From contig NZ_QGGO01000004.1 of NCBI RefSeq assembly GCF_003148625.1, positions 123,995-187,994 on the forward strand: a stretch of 64,000 nucleotides of DNA, read 5' to 3'. Both the position numbers and the translations under genes were made by a program. Within the stretch, counting starts at the first letter, position 1; each line of letters begins with the position of its first letter. The notes under the pieces were generated by a model. The model ran no database searches, had not been told where the DNA came from, and worked only from the letters and a program-made list of their open reading frames with translations. Shown here in pieces: positions 53,661 through 62,815 of the stretch. Origin of the DNA: Arcicella aurantiaca. Lineage in GTDB: Bacteria > Bacteroidota > Bacteroidia > Cytophagales > Spirosomataceae.

Positions 53661-54720
53661 TTTTGTTTAAAAATTTTAATAATTGTTTTGCAATATGAAA
53701 ACCCAATAAAGGAGGAACAGCATTACCTACTTGTCTATTTTGTTGAGTTTTATTTCCTTCAAAAACAAAACAATCAGGAAAAGATTGTAACCGTGCATTT
53801 TCTCTCACCGTTGGAATACGGTTAAATTTATAATGAAAATGATTTCTATGCCCTGTATCAATTGTTTTAGAAGGTTTTTTACTGTGGTATCTTGTCCATG
53901 CTTCATTAAACTTTCTACTATCTCCTACTCCAGGAGGCAAATTTTTATGATTACCTCCTTCTGGCACTTGTGAAATTACATTAATTACATGCTCAGTGTG
54001 TTTAGAGGATACATGATTATAAAGTGCAGTTGAACCTTTTCGTAATCTTTTCTGATACTCTGATTTAGGCTCTTTATCATATTCGTCAATTTCTTCACCT
54101 AACTCAAATTCCCGAGTAGGTAAATCACTAATTGCATCTTCACAAGTGTTATACTCCTCTTCTTTTAAGATAGGTATTGGAAATTCAAACTCCCCAAACT
54201 CTGGAGATAGCCCTACAAAAAAAATCCTTTTTCTAATCTGAGGTACTTCATAATCTGGAGCAAATAATACTTTAAAATTTGATGTAAAGCCCAATTTATA
54301 GAATTCTTCTAAAATTGTTTTCTTGGCTTGTCCTTCATAAAGTGTTGCTAACCCAGGAACATTTTCTATGATTATTGCTTTAGGGTTTACTTTTTCTGCT
54401 AATTTAAAAACAGAATAAAAGAGTTTATTTCTTTTATCATTCTCATCTCTTCTTCCTGTTAGAGAGAATCCTTGACATGGAGGACCAGCAATAATTACAT
54501 CTACAACCTTATCACCTAATTTCTCTATAATTGTATCAATAGCTTCATCTTCATGTAAATCTAATTTTAATCCTTTCGAATTCTTATGATTCTTTTCAAA
54601 GGTTTTTAAGGATTTTTCATCATTATCAACTCCTAAAAGAACATTAAAGCCCGCACTTTCAAAGCCGTATGAAAATCCTCCACAACCCGAAAAAAGATCT
54701 ACTATATTATACTGCATCAT
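53650..54720 (-). CDS. DNA cytosine-5 methyltransferase (2)
   Basis: A second C5-methyltransferase, 356 residues from the ATG at 54720 (an open start at 54762 adds 14 basic residues and is less likely). Motifs: NIVDLFSGCGGFSYGFE (I), AGPPCQGFSLTGR (IV), IIENVPGLATL (VI), QIRKRIFFVGLS (VIII) and QNRQVGNAVPPLLGF (X). It overlaps the next gene by 11 bp. Two cytosine methyltransferases with one nuclease suggest an asymmetric recognition site where each enzyme treats one strand. Confidence 0.95.
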   Translation of the reverse strand: MMQYNIVDLFSGCGGFSYGFESAGFNVLLGVDNDEKSLKTFEKNHKNSKGLKLDLHEDEAIDTIIEKLGDKVVDVIIAGPPCQGFSLTGRRDENDKRNKLFYSVFKLAEKVNPKAIIIENVPGLATLYEGQAKKTILEEFYKLGFTSNFKVLFAPDYEVPQIRKRIFFVGLSPEFGEFEFPIPILKEEEYNTCEDAISDLPTREFELGEEIDEYDKEPKSEYQKRLRKGSTALYNHVSSKHTEHVINVISQVPEGGNHKNLPPGVGDSRKFNEAWTRYHSKKPSKTIDTGHRNHFHYKFNRIPTVRENARLQSFPDCFVFEGNKTQQNRQVGNAVPPLLGFHIAKQLLKFLNKNGE

Positions 54721-54797
54721 TATTTTATCTTTTCTTTTGATAGATTTTAACATTGTCAACAAATATAATGTAAAGAAAACTTGTATGAAAGTTAAGA

Positions 54798-55826
54798 TTA
54801 ATTATAGAAACTTATCCCCTCACCCCTCAACCCAAACGCAAACTCATAATCCACCACCCGTTTCAATTCCTGATTATCAATCCAAGCGGATTCTAAATGA
54901 TTAATTTCTACTATTTGTTTGGTGGTTTTTCCTTTAAATAGCTCAACCACTTTTTCGAGAGTTTGGAGTTCAAGCGGTGTAAAGGTGCTTTCTGTGGTTT
55001 GGCTTTCTTCTCCCAAAAAATACTGTTCTCCTATAAATCCGTTGGCAGATTCTTTTTGTTTGGCTTCGATAAATCCCTTTTGGGAAGTATAGGCTAATAA
55101 CATTTCATAATTGGTGGGTACTGTTCCGTGTTGGATTGCTCGATATTCTAAACCCATCAATGCTACGCCATTGTTGTGGTAATGCAGAAAGTCGGTGTAA
55201 AAAAGCAATTTATTTAAACCCGTTTTCCAAGGTTTTAGCTTATCTACCAAATAACAAATTACCTGCATGGTTTTCTGAATGGTAGGTTGTTTATAACCAT
55301 TTGTCGAGGATAGTTTTTCAATATTTCCAAGCACGTATTCACTCAATAAATCATCAAAAGAAATCTGTTTTTCGGCTTGAATCAGTCCATCTACTCGCTT
55401 CAAAACTCTATCCAATTCCTTTTCTTGAAAAGCATCACTCAATAATATCAACTTTCTAAATTCTTCTGGGTCGTTGGCTAATTGAATCAATCGAGCATTG
55501 GATTGATTGGGCATTTCGCCACTTTCGTACTGACGATAAACATTAATCCCTAACCCTAAAACTTCCGACATCTTGGAAGCCGAAAGCTCATATTTTTCTC
55601 TAATGGCTTTTATTTGCTCAGGAAAAGGCAATTTATATTTTTCACGATACTGATTATACACCTGTAATAAGGTTAATTCGTCAGTTTCGGGCGTGGTGAA
55701 TTCTTGTCCTAAATCTTCATAAAAATGATAAACCACTTCAAACTCTTCTTTACGAAAAGTTATTTTCTCTTTCCTCGACTGCACGTTTAGCGTTTTTTCA
55801 CTAAAAGGACTCAATATTGGTTTCAT
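54798..55826 (-). CDS. Panacea/SocA-type antitoxin with HTH domain
   Basis: The 342-residue protein has an XRE-type HTH at about 67-120 (IKAIREKYELSASKMSEVLG, NVYRQYESGEMPNQ) and a C-terminal Panacea (SocA, DUF4065) domain from about residue 195 (KTGLNKLLFYTDFLHYHNNG, GLEYRAIQHGTVPTNYE). Panacea proteins act as antitoxins to many unrelated toxins. The partner, the MqsR-like gene, lies 8 bp upstream in the same operon. The HTH probably represses the pair. Confidence 0.88.
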   Translation of the reverse strand: MKPILSPFSEKTLNVQSRKEKITFRKEEFEVVYHFYEDLGQEFTTPETDELTLLQVYNQYREKYKLPFPEQIKAIREKYELSASKMSEVLGLGINVYRQYESGEMPNQSNARLIQLANDPEEFRKLILLSDAFQEKELDRVLKRVDGLIQAEKQISFDDLLSEYVLGNIEKLSSTNGYKQPTIQKTMQVICYLVDKLKPWKTGLNKLLFYTDFLHYHNNGVALMGLEYRAIQHGTVPTNYEMLLAYTSQKGFIEAKQKESANGFIGEQYFLGEESQTTESTFTPLELQTLEKVVELFKGKTTKQIVEINHLESAWIDNQELKRVVDYEFAFGLRGEGISFYN

Positions 55827-55834
55827 CTTATTGT

Positions 55835-56179
55835 TTATTTTAATGGATAGTTAATGGGAAATTCTGCAATATGAAAGGAGATACAAATGGTACTACGGTT
55901 GGGCAAACCCATCGAAATTTTGATGTATAATTCATGGCCTTTAATGGATTTACCAAATACCCAAAGAGGACTACCCACAAAATTTGTATCTTCAATTGGA
56001 CCTTCTGAGTAATTTTCAATGGCTAATTCTTCAATAATTTGTTTTTGTTTCGATACAGGTATTTCAAGGAGTGCTAATGTCTGAGCATTTTTGACTCTGT
56101 TATTCAAAAAAACAATATCCAGAATCATCATTTTGACTTTAAAGTCATCTAAAAAGCTTTGAACTATGTCTTTTGTCAT
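55835..56179 (-). CDS. Toxin partner of the Panacea antitoxin, MqsR-like
   Basis: The 114-residue protein ends with ELYIKISMGLPNRSTICISF and is small and compact. The pattern WVFGKSIKGHELYIKI...CISFH resembles the RelE-fold MqsR mRNA interferases, although similarity to E. coli MqsR is weak. It lies 8 bp upstream of the Panacea antitoxin gene on the same strand, a typical toxin-antitoxin order. The MqsR assignment is tentative; the toxin role rests on the neighbour. Confidence 0.65.
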   Translation of the reverse strand: MTKDIVQSFLDDFKVKMMILDIVFLNNRVKNAQTLALLEIPVSKQKQIIEELAIENYSEGPIEDTNFVGSPLWVFGKSIKGHELYIKISMGLPNRSTICISFHIAEFPINYPLK

Positions 56180-56327
56180 CTAAGTGTAAGAGTTATATTG
56201 CAAACACAAATATACACTTTAAAGTTTGAATATATCAATTTAAAATAAAAATTAAAACTTTAAAGTTGAATACAATTAAACTTACTATTTTATTCAAACA
56301 ACATTTTATGAAATTGGTTTATTGAGT

Positions 56328-57851
56328 ATGCAAAAACAAATCCTACGCCTTATCCTCGGCGACCAACTCAATCACCAACATTCTTGGTATCAGCAAAAAG
56401 ACCAAAATATCATTTATGTGATGATGGAAATTCGGCAAGAGACGGATTATGTAAATCACCATATTCAAAAAATCATTGCTTTTTTTACGGCTATGCGTGC
56501 CTTTGCAGAAGACTTACGAACGCAAGGTCATCAAGTAATTTATTTGACATTAGACGATGAAAAGAATACGCAATCACTCACTCAAAATCTTGATAATCTT
56601 ATTCAAGAACTTAATATTGAAGCCTTTGAATATCAGCAACCTGATGAATATCGGTTGAGTGAGCAGTTGAAAGATTTTGCTAAAAAATCAGGTTGCGATA
56701 CGGAGCATTTTATGATTTCACCGTCTGAGTTTTCGGAGTTTTTCAAAGGTAAAAAGACATTTTTGATGGAAAATTTCTACCGAATGATGCGGAAGAAATA
56801 CGGTATTTTGATGGATGGTTCAGAACCTTTGACGGGACAATGGAATTATGATGCTGATAACCGCAAAAAACTACCAAATAATCACCGTCCTGTTGAGCCA
56901 TTAACATTCGACAAAGACGTTTCTAAAATGTATGAATTAGTACAAAAACAAGAAATTAAAACCATTGGTAGAGTAAACCCTAAAGCGTTTATTTGGGCAA
57001 CGACACGAGCAGAATCTTTAGCACTTTTAGATTTTTTTGTGGAGAATTGCCTTGAAAACTTCGGAACTTACGAAGATGCTATGCACCCCTCCTATTGGTC
57101 AATCTATCATTCTCGATTATCATTTTCAATGAATGTAAAATTGATTTCTCCTTTGGAAGTAATAGAAAAAGCCATAAAGTTTTGGGAGGAAAATCAGGAT
57201 AAAATCAGTATTTCGCAAATTGAAGGTTTTGTTAGACAAATTATTGGTTGGCGTGAATATATGCGGGGCATTTATTGGGGAAAAATGCCTGATTATGAAA
57301 CCCTTAATTATTTCAATCACGATAGAAAACTTCCCAATTGGTTTTGGAATGGACAAACAAAAATGAACTGTCTGAAACATTCTGTCGGACAAAGTTTAGA
57401 CTTTGCGTATGCTCATCATATTCAAAGATTGATGGTGATTGGGAATTTTTCACTCTTAGCAGGTGTTAATCCCAACGAAGTGGACGAGTGGTATTTAGGC
57501 GTTTACATTGATGCCATTCAGTGGGTTGAAATTACCAATACAAGAGGCATGAGTCAGTATGCTGATGGTGGAATTGTTGGCTCTAAACCTTACGTGGCTT
57601 CGGCAAATTATATCGACAAAATGAGCCATTATTGCGGAACTTGTTTTTATGATAAATCTAAGAAAACTGGATTTAAAGCCTGTCCTTTTAATAGCCTTTA
57701 CTGGGATTTTTACGACCGTCATGCAGACAAACTTTCCAAAAATCCAAGAATTGGCATGGCTTACGTAACTTGGAATAAAATGCAATCTTCGCAAAAAGCA
57801 GAAATACTGAAGCAAGCGGAAATATATTTGAATGATATTGAAAATCTGTAA
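56328..57851 (+). CDS. Cryptochrome/photolyase-like protein, iron-sulfur class
   Basis: The 507-residue protein (ATG 56328) belongs to the FeS-BCP/PhrB-type photolyase group: LRLILGDQLNHQHSW at the N-terminus, FVRQIIGWREYMRGIYW and QSLDFAYAHHIQRLMVIGNF in the FAD-binding helical domain. Cysteines in SHYCGTCFYDKSKKTG and FKACPFNSLYW, with one further upstream (KMNCLKHSVG), would hold a [4Fe-4S] cluster. Members repair (6-4) photoproducts or act as light sensors. It lies next to a defence cluster but is itself a common chromosomal gene. Confidence 0.93.
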   Translation: MQKQILRLILGDQLNHQHSWYQQKDQNIIYVMMEIRQETDYVNHHIQKIIAFFTAMRAFAEDLRTQGHQVIYLTLDDEKNTQSLTQNLDNLIQELNIEAFEYQQPDEYRLSEQLKDFAKKSGCDTEHFMISPSEFSEFFKGKKTFLMENFYRMMRKKYGILMDGSEPLTGQWNYDADNRKKLPNNHRPVEPLTFDKDVSKMYELVQKQEIKTIGRVNPKAFIWATTRAESLALLDFFVENCLENFGTYEDAMHPSYWSIYHSRLSFSMNVKLISPLEVIEKAIKFWEENQDKISISQIEGFVRQIIGWREYMRGIYWGKMPDYETLNYFNHDRKLPNWFWNGQTKMNCLKHSVGQSLDFAYAHHIQRLMVIGNFSLLAGVNPNEVDEWYLGVYIDAIQWVEITNTRGMSQYADGGIVGSKPYVASANYIDKMSHYCGTCFYDKSKKTGFKACPFNSLYWDFYDRHADKLSKNPRIGMAYVTWNKMQSSQKAEILKQAEIYLNDIENL

Positions 57852-58004
57852 GTTTCTTTAAATTTGTATGATAAGAAGGTTTTAGGTTTTAGAGATTAAG
57901 TTTTAGTTCATCTACCAACTGACCATGAACGATTTATAAAAAATACCAATCAAGTCCTGCCAACTAATTTTCTAACTTCTAAATCCTAATCACACATACA
58001 ACAA

Positions 58005-58751
58005 ATGATTGAAATAAAAGACATTCACAAAGCCTTTAACGGACGAGACATACTCATGGGAATTAATGGCACTTTTAAACCTGGGGATACATCTTTGATT
58101 ATTGGAGGAAGTGGCACGGGAAAAAGTGTGTTGCTAAAGAGTATGATTGGGATTGTAAAACCCGAAAAAGGACAAATTCTCTACGATGGTCGGGATTTTC
58201 ATAATTCTGATGAAGAAACTCGTAAAACGATTCGTCGTGAAATGGGCGTTTTGTTTCAAGGAGGAGCATTATTTGACTCGAAGACAGTATTGGAAAACGT
58301 AAAATTTCCTTTGGATATGCTTACGGATATGTCGGAAAAGGAGAAAATTGACCGTGCCGAATTTTGTTTAAAAAGAGTTGAATTGGATAATGCAGGAGGA
58401 AGAATGCCTTCAGAAATTTCGGGTGGAATGAAGAAAAGAGTTGGGATTGCCAGAGCCATCGTGATGAATCCGAAATACTTATTTTGCGATGAACCAAACT
58501 CTGGACTTGACCCGCTGACTTCCGTAAAAATTGATGATTTAATCAAAGAAATCACCGATGAATTTAATATCACCACCATTGTCATTACCCATGATATGAA
58601 TTCGGTAATCGGTATTGGAGAGAAAATTATGTTTCTCTACAAAGGCAAAAAACTTTGGGAAGGCGACAGCAATAATATCAGAACGTCAACCGTTCCAGAA
58701 CTCAACGAATTTATTTTTGCGAATAAATTATTGCAGGAAATGCGTGGGTAA
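58005..58751 (+). CDS. ABC transporter ATPase, MlaF-like
   Basis: The 248-residue ABC ATPase has Walker A GGSGTGKS (34-41), the Q-loop in GVLFQGGALFDSKTV, the signature in EISGGMKKRVGIARA and Walker B in YLFCDEPNSGLDP, then the switch His in IVITHDMNS. The GGALFDS segment after the Q-loop is characteristic of MlaF/Ttg2A, the ATPase of lipid transport across the envelope. The MlaE permease and MlaD partners are not adjacent in this window. Confidence 0.9.
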   Translation: MIEIKDIHKAFNGRDILMGINGTFKPGDTSLIIGGSGTGKSVLLKSMIGIVKPEKGQILYDGRDFHNSDEETRKTIRREMGVLFQGGALFDSKTVLENVKFPLDMLTDMSEKEKIDRAEFCLKRVELDNAGGRMPSEISGGMKKRVGIARAIVMNPKYLFCDEPNSGLDPLTSVKIDDLIKEITDEFNITTIVITHDMNSVIGIGEKIMFLYKGKKLWEGDSNNIRTSTVPELNEFIFANKLLQEMRG

Positions 58752-58758
58752 CTGATTA

Positions 58759-58891
58759 GCACGCAGATGACGCTGATGCTTCGCAACGCAGATTTCAATA
58801 GATTAAAAAATATTTTCATATTATATTTTCTATACATTGAATAAAAATCCTTTTAAATCTGCGTTGCGGAACATCAGCGTCATCTGCGTGC
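58759..58891. repeat. Imperfect palindromic repeat, copy 2
   Basis: Arms GCACGCAGATGACGCTGATG and CATCAGCGTCATCTGCGTGC are perfect reverse complements at the ends of this 133-bp unit, and inner arms (CGCAGATTT, AAATCTGCG) continue the pairing. A 23-bp part is identical to copy 1 at 36348-36513. It lies between convergent genes. Confidence 0.8.
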
Positions 58892-58900
58892 CATACATCA

Positions 58901-60064
58901 CTACTTCAAAATCGCCTTCGCTTCTGCCAAAGTTGATTTATATTCAGCTAATTTACTTGCCTTTTTTGCGTATTCTTTCATTTTATCAAGTTCTCCTTCA
59001 CGTTTCGCAATACGTGCGAGTCCCATATAAGCAAGGGCGTGATAATCTTTGGTGAAACGTTCATCAAATGGCAATTTAACACCTCTTAATAATAAAGTTT
59101 CGGCGGTTTTATCGTCCTTTTTATGTTTTTCGGCTACTAATCCTTTAAAAATTGTACCCGCACATTGAAACATTGCTCCTTTTTGTTTCAGAATTTTATC
59201 CGCAAAATCTTCCGAATCTTCATAACGACCAACGGCATACAGAAACTCTGCTCTTTGCATCTGATACAACAAATTATCAGGATATTTATCAATCAAAATA
59301 TTGTTGTAAGTCAATGCTTTAGCAAAATTTGACTCGTATTTTGTATGAACATATCCAGCATAAAAAGTAGCTTCATTTTTTACGAAAATGGTCTTTTTAG
59401 TGGCTAAATCTAATTGTTGTAAACCCAATTTTTTATTTCCATCGGCAAACATCCAAATCACAGATTTTATGACAGGATGCGTTTCTGGATATTCAATTCG
59501 GTAATAATTATAAATGCCCGACGAATACAAAAATTCGGGTTGTTTATCTGTTAAAGCTAAACCTCTTTTCAAATGAGAATAGGCTTTTTTAGCTACGCCA
59601 ACGGCTTTCATAAATTCTTGATTATCAGCATCAAAAGCGGCTAAATATCCTAAAGTTGCCAATTCAAAAAAACTCGCTTCAATGTCATCTTCATTTTTAT
59701 CCAACATGGTTTCTGCAAGATTTCTACTTTGATTCAAATACGCCAAATACACTTTTTGCTGAGCAGGATAATCTTTCAAAGGGAAATATTGTAGTTCAGT
59801 TTGAATTGCCATTAAAGTATAAAACACAGGATGTTGCGGATATTTCGCTTTAATTCTGGCAAAAATCTCAGCCGATTCTTTGAAATCATAAGAGTACATT
59901 TTATCTAATCCTTGTGAAATTTGTTGACGAGTTACGGCGTCATTCAAAATTTGAGCCTTAGAAGTAGTTGGCAGTAGGCAGTAGGCACTAAGCACAAAAA
60001 TGTAAAATGCAAATTGTTTAATTATGCTAAGTATCGATTCTGGAAACGAATATATTTTTTTCAT
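58901..60064 (-). CDS. Secreted TPR-repeat protein
   Basis: The 387-residue protein has a signal-like N-terminus (about 15-37, FAFYIFVLSAYCLLP) and then tetratricopeptide-like helical repeats (LDKMYSYDFKESAEIFARIK, KALTYNNILIDKYPDNLLYQ, ALAYMGLARIAKREGELDKM). It is predicted periplasmic or surface-exposed. The codons for SAYCLLPTTS coincide with a TAGGCAGTAGGCAG-type simple repeat, so the start of the chain may have been altered by repeat insertion. Function is unknown. Confidence 0.8.
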   Translation of the reverse strand: MKKIYSFPESILSIIKQFAFYIFVLSAYCLLPTTSKAQILNDAVTRQQISQGLDKMYSYDFKESAEIFARIKAKYPQHPVFYTLMAIQTELQYFPLKDYPAQQKVYLAYLNQSRNLAETMLDKNEDDIEASFFELATLGYLAAFDADNQEFMKAVGVAKKAYSHLKRGLALTDKQPEFLYSSGIYNYYRIEYPETHPVIKSVIWMFADGNKKLGLQQLDLATKKTIFVKNEATFYAGYVHTKYESNFAKALTYNNILIDKYPDNLLYQMQRAEFLYAVGRYEDSEDFADKILKQKGAMFQCAGTIFKGLVAEKHKKDDKTAETLLLRGVKLPFDERFTKDYHALAYMGLARIAKREGELDKMKEYAKKASKLAEYKSTLAEAKAILK

Positions 60065-60201
60065 ATTGGATTTTAATTCGAGTTTAAAAGAGAGAATGTT
60101 TTAATGATAAAGTATCTTTGTTAATCGGATTTGAGTAGAATTCTTAAAAGTAGTAATTGTTACTTGAGAATTGCAAGCAATTTCAAACAAAACGCTAAGA
60201 A

Positions 60202-61437
60202 ATGATAAGTTACGAACATTTTATATTAGATAACGGATTAAAGGTTTACGTTCACCAAGATAATTCTACGCCATTTGCGGCAGTCAATATTGTTTATAAT
60301 GTGGGGTCGAGGGACGAAGAGGAACACAAAACGGGCTTTGCTCATTTATTTGAACACTTAATGTTTGGGGGTTCAAAAAATATTCCGTCTTACGATACGC
60401 CATTACAAAAAGTAGGCGGTGAGAATAACGCTTTTACTTCTCCGGATATTACAAATTACTATATTACTTTGCCAGCGGTAAATCTTGAAACCGCTTTTTG
60501 GTTAGAATCTGACCGAATGATGGCTCTTTCTTTCGACCAAAAGGTTTTAGATGTACAACAAAAAGTGGTGATTGAAGAGTTCAAGCAACGGTACTTAAAT
60601 CAGCCTTATGGAGACGTTTGGTTGAAACTTCGTCCGCTTGCTTATAAAACACACCCTTACAAATGGGCGACCATTGGTAAAGAAATTTCGCATATTGAAA
60701 ATGCCGTAATGGATGATGTGCGTGGATTTTTCTACAACCATTATTTACCGAATAATGCCAATTTAGTAGTGGCAGGAAATGTAACCGTTGAACAAGTAAA
60801 ACAACTTTGTAAAAAATGGTTTGAGCCAATTCCTGCGGGAAATGTGGTGAAAAAAAACTTGCCAATCGAAGGAATACAAACGGCTTCAAGATTTTTGGAA
60901 ACGGAAGCAGAAGTGCCTTTAGATGCCATTTACAAGGTTTATCACACACAAGGACGCCATGATAAGGGCTTCAATGCAACAGATTTGGTTAGTGATATTT
61001 TGGGACGAAGTAAGTCTTCAAGACTTTATAAATTGGTGATGGAAAACCAAATTTTCAACTCTGTAAACGCTTATGTGACGGCTTCGCTTGACCCCGGATT
61101 AATGGTAATTCAAGGCAATTTGAACCAAGGCGTAAGTATTGAGGAAGGCGATGCAGCCATTCAAGATGTTTTAGATGATTTCTTAAAAAATCCAGTTTCA
61201 GAAGAAGAATTAACCAAAGTGAAAAATCAGGCAGAATCAACCTTAGTTTTCTCGGAGGTAGAATTATTGAATCGTGCCATGAATTTGGCTTTTGCTGCCA
61301 ATGCGGGAAATGTTGAATACGCCAATCAAGAATCAAGCAGAATTCAAGCAGTTACAACTGATGAAATTGCCCAATATGCTACAAAAACCTTAACAAAAGA
61401 CAATTGCTCAACGATGTATTATCGTGCAAAAAAATAG
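60202..61437 (+). CDS. M16-family zinc metallopeptidase
   Basis: The 411-residue protein has the inverted zinc motif HxxEH in AHLFEHLMFGG (His48, Glu51, His52) and a downstream conserved Glu region VVIEEFKQRYLNQPYGD. The M16 C-terminal domain (about 220-400) includes the Arg/Tyr-rich substrate region LGRSKSSRLYKLVM. No signal peptide is visible, so it acts in the cytoplasm or is exported by an unclear route. In many Bacteroidota a second, inactive M16 gene follows; none is seen here. Confidence 0.93.
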   Translation: MISYEHFILDNGLKVYVHQDNSTPFAAVNIVYNVGSRDEEEHKTGFAHLFEHLMFGGSKNIPSYDTPLQKVGGENNAFTSPDITNYYITLPAVNLETAFWLESDRMMALSFDQKVLDVQQKVVIEEFKQRYLNQPYGDVWLKLRPLAYKTHPYKWATIGKEISHIENAVMDDVRGFFYNHYLPNNANLVVAGNVTVEQVKQLCKKWFEPIPAGNVVKKNLPIEGIQTASRFLETEAEVPLDAIYKVYHTQGRHDKGFNATDLVSDILGRSKSSRLYKLVMENQIFNSVNAYVTASLDPGLMVIQGNLNQGVSIEEGDAAIQDVLDDFLKNPVSEEELTKVKNQAESTLVFSEVELLNRAMNLAFAANAGNVEYANQESSRIQAVTTDEIAQYATKTLTKDNCSTMYYRAKK

Positions 61438-61553
61438 AATTTCGATATAATTAGCTATCGGCAGTCAGCAATCACAATTTAACATTTGATAACTGACTGC
61501 CCAATAAAACAATTACTCATTTTCGCTAATCGCTTTTCGCTCTATAAAAATAA

Positions 61554-62612
61554 ATGCTTGCAGAATTACATTTTCCAACTGAACCAATCCAACCCGAACA
61601 ATTAGATGATTATTTAGAAAGAGGTTGGTTTAGAATGGGACAATCTATTTTCACTACTAACTTTCTGAAATTTAAGGGATTATTTTATAGTGCAATTTGG
61701 TTACGGGTTGATTTACGAACATTTATTCCTTCAAAAACACAGGAAAAAATCAGGAAGATGAACAGTAAATTCACAGTCAGAATTTACCCAACATCACCAG
61801 ATTTAGCTACCAATCGGCTCACATTATTTGAGAAATATAAAAACTCCGTTCCTTTTGATACCGCCCCATCATTGAGCCATCTTTTATATGATAATGGCTT
61901 TAAAAATGTATATAATTCCTACGAAATTTGTGTTTTTGATACCGAAAAACTTATTGCTTGTGGTATTATCGACTTGGGGAAAGATAGTTCAGAAGGTATT
62001 GTTTGTTTCTATGACCCTGATTATAAAAAGCATAGTTTGGGCAAATATTTGATGCTTTTGAAAATGGAATTTTGCCAAAAGCAAGGCATGAAATTCTTTT
62101 ATCCAGGCTATTTTGCCCCGCATTATCCGATGTTCAACTACAAATTAGATTTATCGAATGATGCTATGGAATATCTTGAATTGGGGAGTAACCTCTGGAA
62201 ACCTATCAACCAATTTGATTTTTTTGAAACGCCATTGGCAGTGATGAATCGTAAATTAAGAGAATTATCAGACTGTTTGAAAAGACGGCGTTTTGAACAT
62301 CAACTGCTTCATTATGAATACTTTGATGCAGAAATTGTCCCGACTTTAAAGGGCTTACAATTATTCGATTTCCCCGTTTTTCTTTTCTGTTTTGACGTTG
62401 GCACAAGCATTTCTAATCCGATTATTGTTTATGACATATTCAGTCAGCAATATCATTTAGTTATTTGCGACACTGCCTACAAACTTGATAATCAAGTATA
62501 TAAAGAACATATTTACAATTCTCATTTGCTTCAAATGACACAACATCTATTCGCCAGTGAATCTGCGGAAGCAATGGCTTTGGTTGTGGCAAAATCTTTG
62601 GAGAAAGTTTAG
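61554..62612 (+). CDS. Arginyl-tRNA-protein transferase-like (GNAT fold) protein
   Basis: The 352-residue protein resembles bacterial arginyl/leucyl-tRNA-protein transferases of the ATE family: the RGWFRMGQSIFTTN start, LRVDLRTFIPSKTQ, and a GNAT-like core with YDPDYKKHSLGKYLMLLKME and FFYPGYFAPHYPMF. The N-terminal Cys cluster of ATE1 is absent. The C-terminal 120 residues are of unknown type. N-end-rule activity is plausible but not shown. Confidence 0.75.
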   Translation: MLAELHFPTEPIQPEQLDDYLERGWFRMGQSIFTTNFLKFKGLFYSAIWLRVDLRTFIPSKTQEKIRKMNSKFTVRIYPTSPDLATNRLTLFEKYKNSVPFDTAPSLSHLLYDNGFKNVYNSYEICVFDTEKLIACGIIDLGKDSSEGIVCFYDPDYKKHSLGKYLMLLKMEFCQKQGMKFFYPGYFAPHYPMFNYKLDLSNDAMEYLELGSNLWKPINQFDFFETPLAVMNRKLRELSDCLKRRRFEHQLLHYEYFDAEIVPTLKGLQLFDFPVFLFCFDVGTSISNPIIVYDIFSQQYHLVICDTAYKLDNQVYKEHIYNSHLLQMTQHLFASESAEAMALVVAKSLEKV

Positions 62613-62815
62613 GAAGTAGGGATTGGTTATTGGAAACTGGTTATTGGAAATCGGGAAATAGTTTCTATAACCACCTGACATTATAATTTATACGGAGATG
62701 AATTAAATTTATTTCCTCAAAAAGCAAATACTGGCTAATTTTGAAGCGTTATTAATTAGGGGTTAGGTTTTAGTAGTATTGAAACTCGTTATTACACAAT
62801 TATTTATATTTTTTC

